A model generated the notes under the pieces. The model saw only the letters and a list, made by a program, of their open reading frames with translations. It made no database searches and was not told the DNA's origin. Position numbers and translations under genes: made by a program. A stretch of 64,000 bases of DNA from NCBI GenBank assembly GCA_964057225.1, contig OZ059899.1, positions 13,242,001-13,306,000 on the forward strand. The letters run 5' to 3'. Positions 25,801 to 36,921 of the stretch are shown here, in pieces. Position 1 is the stretch's first letter. Each line of letters starts with the position of its first letter. This stretch comes from Auanema rhodensis (Eukaryota; Nematoda; Chromadorea; Rhabditida; Rhabditidae).

Positions 25801-27052
25801 AGAGTGGTCATCAATATCAAACAAGGGATGAACCTGAATTCAATGTTGTTTACGCAATAAAATTGTTATAATCTTACTTTTGTTCCACCGTTGATCACAT
25901 TAAGTTCAGGAATAATTTTACTCATAGAATCATCTGTATGAATCTTTGGGGCGCGAACAATGTCTCTCCTGGAAATATAACCTTCATAAAATTCCAAAAT
26001 GCTTAACATACCAGTAAGGCTTTCTTTGCACGCTTCCTAGGCGTGATGAGAGCAGTTGGATTCGGGAAGGTACACTGCCCATTGTCTTCTTTAGTGGTGG
26101 TGGAGTACCCGTAACAGAAGAAAGAGTTGTGGACTGGATGGAAGCCCATTTCTCTGAGGTAGTTCCGAGAGTTCTCATGGTGGGAAGTTTTCTTGATTCC
26201 TAAAGTAAAAAACCTATTAAACATTTAATATCATCAAAGCTCACTTTCGCAGGAGTATGAACTCTTTCTAATTGTTGAAGAATTGCCCTGGTTTTCGAGC
26301 TCAACCCGGAGGATGTTGTACTCGGAACTTCGCTCATTCTACTGTAAAAACATCGATATACTTGAAAAATAGCTTGAAACATTACCTTTTTAATGAACGC
26401 ATTGATGATGGAGATGAATCGAATGCACCGATTCCATTCCAAGTCGCGTCCAATCTCTCCGAAATATTCACCCGTATCTTAAACAATAGCTTGAATTATA
26501 AATGATATATAAAGGAAACTCACTGGTTCTTCCAATAAACTATGATTTGCTAAACCTCTAAAACGTTTGGCGCCAAGTGCAGATATGTCTTGTTCAGCTG
26601 GAGCACGAAACTCGTCATTTTGTCTTTTTCTCTGAAAAAAATAATGAAAATATTAAAATATTTTAAAAACGTACAGGCTGAGAAATGATATCAGCTAAAG
26701 GAGCCGGTCGTGAAGTATCTAGAGGTGTTCTATTGTCAGCATTTGTAGCATTTAAATATCTTAATCCTTTCCCTGACGAGGGATTGGATTTTAAAGAAGG
26801 CGACCCGTCTGAAAAAAAAAACTTTAATAACGAGTTTTTTGAAAATTGCGTACTAAGAAAAGATGAATTATTTCTAGTATTGTTATCCGAAGTACGATTT
26901 GATTCTACTTTTTCATTTGAGCTTTGGGATGAACCTAAATAATTTTATTATTAAAACTTTTTTTTTAAAAATATTAAAATACCTGAACCGCTAAAAATCC
27001 TACCCAACGCACCCAACCAACTAGAAGAACTAGATGACTGATGTTCGGTCAT
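22886..27052 (-). CDS. npp-7: Nucleoporin Nup153 (NPP-7), FG-repeat and zinc-finger protein
   Basis: Component of the nuclear basket of the nuclear pore. The start MTEHQSSSSSWLGALGRIF at 27052 is followed by a Ser-rich N-terminus. Two RanBP2-type zinc fingers sit near 25110-24840: TSWNCPDCFVSNK joined to SSDDKCVCCGHQQKK, then VDWDCPDCFVKNT joined to AKLDKCQCCGYVKYK, i.e. W-x-C-x2-C...C-x2-C. A long FxFG/FG domain from about 24800 to 22980 carries many KPLFG, NLFGGSG and FSFG units with Ala, Thr, Ser and Pro spacers. The C-terminus GGQTRKLATARRRMVKK resembles the basic tail of Nup153. Two fingers is fewer than the four of the human protein. The antisense strand of the FG region is also open for long stretches, which is a codon artefact. 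It is divergent from UNC-40, 656 bases apart. Confidence 0.92.
25298..25321. repeat. A13-T11 perfect inverted homopolymer
   Basis: Thirteen A followed directly by eleven T inside a Nup153 intron. On the gene strand it serves as the polypyrimidine tract before the exon encoding KESRPPTS. It can fold as an AT hairpin and is likely to be length-variable. Confidence 0.85.
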
Positions 27053-27708
27053 TTCAAAAATATTAGACAATATATAATCTTTATATAGCTAAAATATATA
27101 TATTAATTTTCGTCCAATTTTTCCTCAGTTTAAAGAATAAAATTAGAATAAAATATAATATAAATAAATAAGATATAATATAATTTTGCAAATTCGAAGC
27201 AGAGAAGTATAGCTTCGCGCCTAGTAACCGCAACGCGACCGCGACGCATTGTACCCATTCTAGTCCAAAGTGGCACATTGCCAAAATGCGAATCTTACTG
27301 GATCCGCCCCCTTTCTCAGATTTCGGAACACCACGATTCTGCTTAGCGTTCAAGCTTCATAATTATGCAGACTATATGAAATCGGAAAATTTCGATTTTT
27401 AGCTTGTCTTTCTGTTTATTTATTAGTTTATTTTTGTATAAATACGAAAACAGAATTCTTAATTCTTATTTTATTTTTATTCAAGAGTGGTGCGCTCATA
27501 TTTCTAGTTTGTGCTTCTACCTTCTCAATCATATGGCATATTTGTTGACCGCTGATAGATAACATTATATTTTATTACATTTTCTACAATCTTAATGTCC
27601 TTATCTATTTATTATTGTATTATTGCTCATCTATCGATATACATATTTTTTATGCAGATCGGTGCTGTGCTGTGCTGTTAGCAATGAGGTAAAAGTAGTT
27701 AGGAAGTA
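27053..27708. promoter_or_regulatory. Divergent intergenic region between Nup153 and UNC-40
   Basis: 656 bases between two divergent start codons, presumably holding both promoters. The segment 27200-27350 is more GC-rich than its surroundings and includes gcaacgcgaccgcgacgc at about 27229. The overlapping antisense frame 27081-27353 is not supported as a gene. A short tandem gctgtgctgtgctgt occurs at 27664. Confidence 0.45.
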
Positions 27709-30700
27709 ATGAATATGTTTTCGCGGATAGCTATATCAATAGGTTGATTTATCCTTTTTGTTTTTTTTTCTTAATTTTTATATTTAGATATACTCTTCAT
27801 TTTATTTTTCATATCGCATGCTTCATGTTTTCGAAGACATCATAATAAACGATCTGTAGCAAACGGTACGTAGTATTTTTGGTTTTGTAATCAATATTGT
27901 TTGGGTCATTGTGATTTTGAGTGTATCCTTGGGATGGACAGCCGACCATCTGTTCAATGCGCAAACCCATTTCACATTTATAAGCCCTTGATGTAGAATC
28001 AATGAATTTCTTAGATTTCTAATAATTTCGTTTTTTACAAACTGAAAAGTTATTTCGGATGAGAGATTAAGATGCTTACTAAGTGTTAGGGACAGTTCGT
28101 TGCTTGCTATGTCGTAAATATTTGAACTGTCCAGCTAAATGCTCGGCTGTTTTTTTTAAGAACTGTAAATATATGAGATTAGAGGTTTTTTTATGGTGTT
28201 AGTTTAAAAAAAACTTTGCTCGCTTATAAAACCATCAAAAAGTTCAACATATGCCCATCATTCACAAAAATTATATTGAAATATTAGATTTTACATTATT
28301 TTTGACACTCTACATATAATATTCTAATGATGAGCTCATAGTACTTCTTTTAAAACCATATGTTTGCTCATTTATCATTCCTCTTGATGCATTGGATCAG
28401 ACACATCGATATAGTAATAGATAATAATAGATATATTGAAGGACACGTTGTGACATAACGTTACCTCATTTCCGGGAACAGATAACTAATATTTGAAATC
28501 TTTAATTTGTTTTATTTCAGATGAACGATACCTAGGATTTCAGTTTCAAAGCTCTAAATCCTCTACGATTACTAGTAATGGAAAATTACTATTGGATTGT
28601 CAATATTCTATGGACAAGTCGGACATCAAACATGTCCGTCTGGAATGGAGAAAGGATGGATATGTCATAAGCTCGAATCAGAGACACTTGTGAGTTGCTA
28701 AATATTCATTCTATATGCCAGTAGTAGTTTTGCAATATTGTGCTTGATGTCTTCTACTTGAGGGGATTACTTAGCCTCAAGAGAAGAGGCTTAGCATTCT
28801 TTGAAAGGCGATATTCCTATATAAGCCTTTGAAAACTTTTCACTACTGTTAGTTCAAAATGTTATGGAGTTTAGCAATTGGTTTATTCGATTTGAACTTT
28901 CATTTCCACTTTCGGGAAGGTACCCCGCCGAGTCCATCCAAGTAATTATTTGGTAATAGCTTTTTTGTCTGGAAGGCACTTTGAATGTTAGTAAAGGCGG
29001 TGAGCGAGAGAGGACGAGCTGTGGACGAGATTAGTTCTGGATGAGAGGATTCGTTAATGTCAACTGCCTATTAAAAGGAATTCCTCTGCATTCTTCTCTG
29101 TTCCTAATGAGGCAAACGGGATGGCAGTCTGATGTTAATGTAGTCCATTTATTGCTGTTAGCAAGTGGATACTAAGGGTCAATGTAGCAGCTCTGACATC
29201 ACTAATGCATGCAATGCACGGAGGGTACTTGCATATTACTCAAATTCATTCACTTGTAAATAAGTGTTTATTTGTTGTGTTCCGTGAAAATGCATTAAAC
29301 TTTGAGAGAAATAGTAACTGATTTCAGCCAACTTCTGTCAAATGGTTCTCTTTATGTGGAACATCTGGGTTCAGCAGATGAAGGCAATTATCAATGTTCT
29401 GTTCATATCACTTCATCTGATGGATATCCTTGGACATATTTGGGGGACAAAACAAAGGTTCTGCTGCCTGATTTACCAAAGTAAGCTTTTAGCAAATTAA
29501 AACGCTCTTCAATCCTTCTTTCAGATTCAAGTCATATCCTGTGAATCAAACAATTAATCGTGGTCAACCCGTTGTTTTCCATTGTTTTACGGTAAATATT
29601 TTTTTGACTTTATGTTAAAACTTATCGCATTATTTTCTAGCCATCATATCCTACGCCATCTGTTACATGGTACCATAATGGGGTAATTATAAAGGCTGGA
29701 GGTTAGTTTTCTAAAAGCTTGCTTATCTGCCGCTTCGGGAACTCGAATTGTGCAAGATTTATTGTCATTTATTGGTATATGCATGCAAAATGAGTCGATA
29801 TAGCATTGATCTGTAGATGGAATTAGCAGATAACGAGAAGGCTAGAGTCATCTTGTTTCCGCTACTTCCGATACAAGACTAATTGAGACATATCGTCTGT
29901 TATAGTTGGTACCAGACGTTAAAAGATATGTTTTGCGTTCAAATACCGATAAATAGCGAATAACAATGTCCGAAACGTACTATATGAGATATTGCAGGAG
30001 AGTATCACGTTCTGCCAGTTACAAATTCTCTCGAAATTAGTTCAGTACAACCACGCCATGAAGGCGAATATAAGTGTATTGTCGAGGGATCTGGAAAAAG
30101 GCGAACAAGTGAGAGTGGTTTCCTCGCATTAGCAAAAGGTTTTCATATCATTGTTTTTTTATTATGCTTATTGTTTTACTATTAGGAAAACCATCTGGAA
30201 CCGATATAACGTTTCTCTCTCAACCTCAAGAGCAAGCAGTAATTGTAGGGGAACATGTAGTTCTTGAGTGTTTAGCTTCATCCTCTGTATCTCCTGATGT
30301 GAGATGGTAACGTTTTCGCATGCGCGGCATTTTTCTAATTCTCCGTATCTCAGGCTGAAAGATTCCCGACAGCTGCCTGTCGATGGAAAGCGGATTAGAA
30401 GGGTCGGCATGAGTTCTCTCTTGATTGAGAAGGTCATTAATGAGGACTCTGGTTTGTATACATGTAGAGCAAGTAACACAGATGACAACAAGGATCATAC
30501 AGTTCATCTTCTAGTACATTGTAAGTGGACATTCAATTTCGGTACTTATGTTCGGGTTTCAGCTCCTCCACACATTACAACTGTTCCCAAAACGAAAATT
30601 GCTGTTGAAACAGCTGATATTGAGTTTGAATGCTTATCTGCTGGTAGACCAGAGCCTACAATATCTTGGTTTAAAAATGGGGAAGCTATCATTCCTAGTG

Positions 30701-33700
30701 AATACTTCGTTATCGAGCCTAATAAGTATAGTTAGCTCTTATTACTGATTCAATTTTTATAATATAGATTACGTATTCTTGGTGTGATGAAAGGAGATCA
30801 AGGAGTATATCAATGTAGTGCGGAAAATACAGCTGGATTCGAACAAACATCTGCTCAACTTATGGTAGATTCAGCAGGTACGGAGAATTGTGTATTTGTT
30901 TTTATATTGCTGTCTTGAAATAGGACCTACATTTATTTCCACTATGAACTGGAAAAGAGCAAATATTAGAGCTGATAGCCAAGCTGGTTTGTAATATGAA
31001 ATTTCGCGTGGCTAACTAAATTATGATTTTCTAATTCTATTAATGATTTTTTTGTGTTAAATAACCCTGACAAGAGTGGAATTTCGAGAAGTCTGTAACC
31101 ATAGTTCAAACATATGTTTCCAGATGCCACCGCTGTTGCTGCCTCATCTGGACAACCGCTCGTTGCTTCCGCTCCTTTGGGATTGAAGACAACCTCAATT
31201 GGTTTGTATTGTGATGGGTAAACTAGTTTAACTTCCCATTGCAGGAAGTCGCGTAATTGCATTGGAATGGGATCCACCTGTTCTGCGTAATGGACAGATC
31301 ATGCGCTATCACGTTTCTTTTCGAGAAGAAAACAATGAAAGGTAGTTTGGCAGGAAATAAAATGAAATTTATGGGTTTTTTTTTTCAGGGAAAGGGTGAT
31401 GAATTTTTCCACAACGTCGGCTACTTTGAAAGGATTACAACCAGATACTCTTTATCTTGTGAGAGTTGCAGCAGAAAACGAAGCCGGTGTCGGTAAAGCT
31501 TCAGACTATATCAAAGTTCAAACTAGGAAAGAACGTAATAAACATAATCATATTGTTATCTAATTTTAACTGTTCAGAAGCTGTACCTGGGAGAGTAGTG
31601 AATCTCAAAGCAAAAGCAATCGGTTCCGAAGCTATTGAAGTTAGTTGGGAACCATCTCAAGTTGGTCCTGTTGCTCTGCGATACAAAGTGTTCTATATTA
31701 AAAATCCTCCTGAGGATGAAGAAGAAACACAAACTGTGGTTTGTATCTTTTTTAGTTATCTATTGTACAACGTTCTTATCTAGACATCAGCAACAACGTA
31801 CACTTTCCATGGTATGGAAAAGTTCACAGAATATTTTATCAGAGTAGAAGCAGACGGACAAAATGGAAGTGGATTAAGCAGTGAAACTGTATCTGTAAGA
31901 ACTCTTTCTGATATTCCTCGTGATCCGCCTCGTGACATACAAGTGGAATCGCTATCCAGCACAAGTCTCCGAGTAACTTGGAGAGAACCTTCAGAAGGTG
32001 TAAATGGAAATATTACTGGATATAAGTATGTATTTTTTTATTATTATTATAGTGAATCGTATTAATTTCAGAGTCAAATATAAGACAAAAAGCCGTGGAA
32101 CTAAAGGAAACACATATGTCGTAGATGCTGATGAACGAGAATACACTATTAATTCTTTGGAGCCTAATACACATTACATGGTTCGAATGGCAGTTGTTAA
32201 TCATGTAACATTTGTTTCATTTCTGTGTTTATTTTTATTACTTTCTTTAGAACGGCAGCGGAGAATTTTCCGATTGGCACTACTCCACAACACTTCTTCG
32301 AGATAAAGAAGAAGTGGTTTTAGGAGCCCCTAGAGAAATTCGTCCAGAAGCTGGTCTTGATTATATAATTGTTTCCTGGCTGTCGCCAGGAGATGAGTCT
32401 AGTTTAGTACGGGAATATCAGGTAACTCAATTGTGAGCAAGCCTTTATAAATGAGTATATTTCAGGTTGGATGGGGACACGGAGTGCCTGATACAACAAC
32501 TGTTATGGTGCCAAGCAACGTAATGCAATATAAAATAACTGATTTACGCCCGGGAAAAGAATATGTTATATCTGTTAGAGCATCTAATCGACAAGGATTA
32601 GGGTTCCCAATATATGAAACTATTAGGTTTGTGCGTGATTAGATGTGTGGGTTGAATTAGCTATTTAGAACTGCACCAAAACAAAAACTCGTAGCTGATT
32701 CTGATAATGCTGATCCCGCTATGACACCATTGGGAGTTCGAGCTGAAGCTACATCAGCCACCTCTATGCGGGTGATGTGGACCGAAGCTGACCCTAATGC
32801 CTTTAATACCTATTATACTGTTAGATATAGTACAAGGTATAAAGAACCTAACTGAATGCTTTTGATATGCTGATTTGTTTAGTGCTGATGGGAATGTTAT
32901 GAAAACTCAAAATAGTTCTGAACCCTACATAGTCATTGAAGGCTTAAAGCCTGCTACTGAATATGAGTTTGCTGTGCGCGCACTTGGTAGTATTGGAAGT
33001 GTTAGTCAGTGGAGTATGTCTGCAATTAATAGGTTTTATAAGTTTTTTTTCTAGAAATGTGAGCATTTTGAAATTTCAGAACTTTCGCGGCGCCTCCATC
33101 ATCTGCTCCTCGCGATTTAACTGTCCTACCAGCAGCATCAGGGGATCCACATTCCGTATCTTTGACATGGCAGCCACCTAAGTATGCTAATGGTGAAATA
33201 GAAGGTTTGTCTAAACAACGAAGTAATAAAAACTTTCGAGCCTTATAGAATATTTGATTTTCTATACGGATAAATCTTCATTACCCGACAAAGAATGGAA
33301 TACTAATTATGTAGCAGGTGATAGACTGAGTTATCACGTTAGCAACCTCCTCCCTAAAGCCTCTTACTATTTCAAAATTCAGGCGAGAAATGAAAAAGGT
33401 TAGATATAAAATGTTGAAAAATTCTATATAATAATTTAGGGTATGGACCATTTTCGCCCGTACAAAATTTTGTGCCCACTGGATTGGGAAGATCTTCCGT
33501 TAATTATCCTACTGAAGCTGAGTCTCAGTTTGATTATGTTATTCGTATGCTCTCCGCTAACACCATGTATATGACAATGCTAATTGCTATTATTCTTCTT
33601 CTGCTTTTATGTATAATTCTCATTGTTGTTTGTATATCTAAAAGGTGAGAGATTTGAAAAACTTGACAGTTTAATCTAAAACTTTCAGATCTTCTAGTCT

Positions 33701-35060
33701 TAAAAACGGTTATGGTGGGAAGCGATCTAATGCAAGTGGTAATGGTGACTTATGGATCAATCATCCAAGCGGAAATCATATCCGGGGAGCTCGTAAGTTG
33801 TGTTTGCATTTTGCTCTTTAAGAATTTTGTTTCAGCTTCTGATTATCTAGTCGATGGTATGAGCGCAGGTTTAGTTGAACGTTTAACGGGGCCCGATGTA
33901 GTAGAATCGCCTCCTCCAAGATATCAACCATTACAAGGTATGTTTTTTATATCTTATGGCATGATGACCTTATCTCAATATCTGACATGTTCATCCTGTA
34001 ATTATATTGTGAATTTCTCCCTTTTCCTATTGTGCTTGTGAATTGTGTTGTCTCCCAGACTCGGCGTATGGATCAGTATCAGTACGGAACTCGCGAACGC
34101 CTGTGCGGCAATCCGTTTCTTCGTATGAAGACGAAAGAAGGCCTGTGATTGGAAGAGCTAAACCTATGTTAGCATCCGTACATAGCTATGGCACTGAAGA
34201 CAGTATGTTATTCTGCATGATTATCGTTCAGCATGACTCATTATAATATGCATTGAGTTCTAGCTCATTACTTCTTAGCTTTAGGTCAAACCACTTTGTC
34301 TAGAAGCTATCATCAGTCTTCAAATAGCTTAGAAGGTCGTCAACGAACACCGCAAGTTGTTTATACAGGCAGCGGTCGTCATCAGGTTATTTTTTTTTGG
34401 CTCCCACAACATTATCTTCTTGTTTTTAGCCAAAAATTGACTACAGCGATTCACCATATGGATCTTCCTCTGCGCTAAATTCTGCTACTCCACCTCTTCC
34501 GTTAGGCGGACCTCCGTCAGGTCCTCCTATCGTAGACGGTTATCGTACTCTAAGAGGCACACCGCCTAGTGCAAATCCTTTGAGGTAATTCCACATAATT
34601 CTTAATTTTTTTCAAACTGTTTTTCATTTAGATCATTCACACAATTGGCGGGTACCCCGAATTCTGGCCGACCCGTTGTTGTAGCAGCAGGGGGTCGACA
34701 ACTTCCTGTCGGTAGGGCTACTGCTCAACCTCGTGTAAATGTTAGCAATATATACAGGTAAAATAAGGTATTAAGATTTGTTTTTATGAATAATATTTTA
34801 GTCCGTATGCAACATGCTCATCTGACACAGAAATGGAAAAAAAACCATCTCCTAATGAAATGGAATTACATCCAACACCAAGTTTGTCAGATATACAGGT
34901 GTGAAGAGTACTAATAGTTTTTTCGTTAAATAAATCACTTTAGCAATCAAATTCTACGGAAGATCTCACAGCAGAGATGGTGAAGTTAGATACATTTATT
35001 GATGACCTTCAGAAATATCAACACGACATTAAGAGTGAGGAAACCCAATTACCTGCGTAA
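27709..35060 (+). CDS. unc-40: UNC-40/DCC/neogenin netrin receptor
   Basis: Single-pass receptor for UNC-6/netrin and, with EVA-1, for MADD-4; it guides cell and axon migration. A signal peptide is split over two small exons, 27709-27742 and 27788-27865 ([11 protein letters not shown] then [14 protein letters not shown]), ending in phase 1 and joining [12 protein letters not shown] at 28521. Four Ig domains follow (e.g. [53 protein letters not shown]), ending near 30880. Six fibronectin III domains run from about 31130 to 33480 (e.g. [59 protein letters not shown]). The TM segment is [20 protein letters not shown] (about 33570-33640). The cytoplasmic tail ends with a P3-like helix, [20 protein letters not shown], and a stop at 35060. 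That is the full DCC order with nothing missing. The Ig1 intron 28690-29326 is the largest internal one. Confidence 0.95.
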
Positions 35061-35497
35061 AAGGGACGACCTTGTCGATCGCTTTAGCTCAATATCTCGG
35101 TGTAAATTTTCCGTCTGTAAATAATTTGTCCATTTTCAAATACTTACCGAATCTTTCTTTTCTGTCATCAGAAGTTTGTTATCTCCATGTCACTTTTTGT
35201 TTTTATGCTCTCGATGTTATCTCATTGCTCTTGCCACGCATTTTCTTTAATAATAATATTGTGATGCTGTTTTTACATCATTACCTCCCAGCATATTTAT
35301 TGAAACTAAGTTTTTGTGAAATTTTATACCATTTATATTGTCATTTTTATGGTCTCTTCGCAGCTACGCTGACGAGTAATGCAAGTTTTATTCCGACTCC
35401 ATGATGTCACCTAATAACTGGTATATTTATCGCGCATGTTGTGTATTTAATTTGCTAGGCAATAAATTCCTTAAAAATTTATTTATTTTTAAATTAT
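35061..35497. other. Convergent 3' region of UNC-40 and APRT
   Basis: 437 bases between opposing stop codons. On + there is an AATAAA at 35461-35466, about 400 bases beyond the UNC-40 stop. On - there are overlapping AATAAA motifs read through 35487-35478, 11-20 bases beyond the APRT stop. If both are used the transcripts overlap slightly or abut. The 110-codon + frame at 35072-35404 is T-rich UTR rather than a gene. Confidence 0.5.
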
Positions 35498-36265
35498 CTA
35501 TTCTGTGGGATAAGTGATTAAGGCAGTCAATGGCACTTCAGTGATTTTATCACGACCCTTCAGTGATCCTAGTTCAATGAGCACAAATGCTTCAGCTACA
35601 ACACACTTAGCTTTCTGGATTAAATCAGTGGCAGCCTTGAAAAAATTGAGATTAACAACATTTATACTCATAATATTTCTCCAATCATAGTACAGATGAA
35701 AGAAGCTTTCTTTATAGATAAAACTCACTCTTAACGTTCCTCCTGTGGCTAAAAGATCATCGACCACTAAAATACGCCAACCAGGCTGAACAGCATCCTC
35801 TTGAATCTCAACAATATCCTAAAAGGAATGGTCGATTTGATACTTCCGTAAAAAAAACCTCTCCGTATTCTTTTACATAGCTAGCGCTGATACAGTTTCC
35901 AGGAAGCTTCCCCTTTTTACGAATAGGCACAAATGGAACACCAAGGATGATAGCGATCTGTGGCCCGAATAAAAAGCCTGCAGGAACGATTTCATTAATT
36001 TTTAAATTCACTATAATATGACCTCTGGCCTCGAGTCCAGCTACGGCTTGAATATTTTTAGATTTACAATAGTCAGCAATAACGTGGCAGAGGCGATCGA
36101 CCAGTTTTGGTTGTTTGAATAATGGCATCACATCTCTCAAAATTAATTTTTTTTTCCAAATTTCTGGCTATCAATTCAATACCTGAAATTAATTCCAGCT
36201 TTGGGAAAATCTTTAATGCTCCTAATATGGGTAGCCACTTCATCGCGAATACTATCCAAAGCCAT
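35498..36265 (-). CDS. aprt-1: Adenine phosphoribosyltransferase (APRT)
   Basis: Cytosolic purine-salvage enzyme: adenine + PRPP to AMP + diphosphate. My spliced model gives 180 residues, the usual APRT length: MALDSIRDEVATHIRSI, FPKAGINFRDVMPLF, VAGLEARGFLFGPQIA, RKKGKLPG and the PRPP loop ILVVDDLLATGGTL. It ends GRDKITEVPLTALITYPTE at TAG 35498-35500. Introns are short. The one at 35978-36022 is 45 bases, divisible by three and free of stops, so it reads straight through; the family alignment (SRGFLFGP in other APRTs) shows it must be removed. An acceptor aaatttgcag ends 3 bases upstream of the ATG, a typical nematode trans-splice site. Divergent from the zinc transporter. Confidence 0.96.
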
Positions 36266-36921
36266 TATCTGCAAATTTTATAAAAGGATAGGCTTAAAAG
36301 ACAGGTTTAAATGATTAAGAAAGCCGTATGATAGGTGCCTAGAATCGTTATTATAGTTGATTCCTGATACTCCTGATAAATGCATTTAAGAAGCTTTTAT
36401 ACCATTTCTTTCTCTCCTTCTTTTACGACATGATAGGAATTTTTATACATACTTTGGCATTTTGGTCCCGCCGCGATTTAATGGGGCGGCGTAAATGTTA
36501 AGCTCTGTTAGGCCACTCATTGACTCAAATCTTGCTTTTAACATCATTTTTTTGAGGAAACTGGGATATTCTTGATACATGTATAAGAATATTACTCTAA
36601 ATTAAAAGGGATGAGAAAATCAAATATTAAAATTAAATTTTTGTAAATTAATAGTTTCAAGGAATTTTCCCAGTTCTGCCTTCAGTTTACAGATACGGCG
36701 GCAATGTCAAATATTCATAAAGTTTTAGCTTATAAGTTTGCTGTGTTTTCTAGCCTGTATTAACTTATAGATTCAAGAAACAGCTTCATACTTTTGTGTG
36801 TTAGCTGGATTCAATTTCAGCGGTTTCATCTTGTATTTATGTACTTTTACACATTTGCTTTCTGATGTCGTTTCTGTGTTGTAGCCAGAAATAATCAAGA
36901 AATGTTTTATAGGATATCAAA
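36266..36921. promoter_or_regulatory. Divergent intergenic region between APRT and the ZIP transporter
   Basis: 656 bases. On - an acceptor AG lies at 36270-36269 next to the APRT start. On + acceptor-like tgtgttgtag ends at 36884, 37 bases before the ZIP start, and ttttatag ends at 36912. Either could be the spliced-leader site. A GC-richer patch, cattttggtcccgccgcg, sits at about 36458-36475. No gene is seen here. Confidence 0.45.

Noticed and set aside
31257-31496. Separate small + strand gene inside UNC-40
   Set aside because: It is a read-through of an UNC-40 fibronectin III exon into its intron in a shifted frame.
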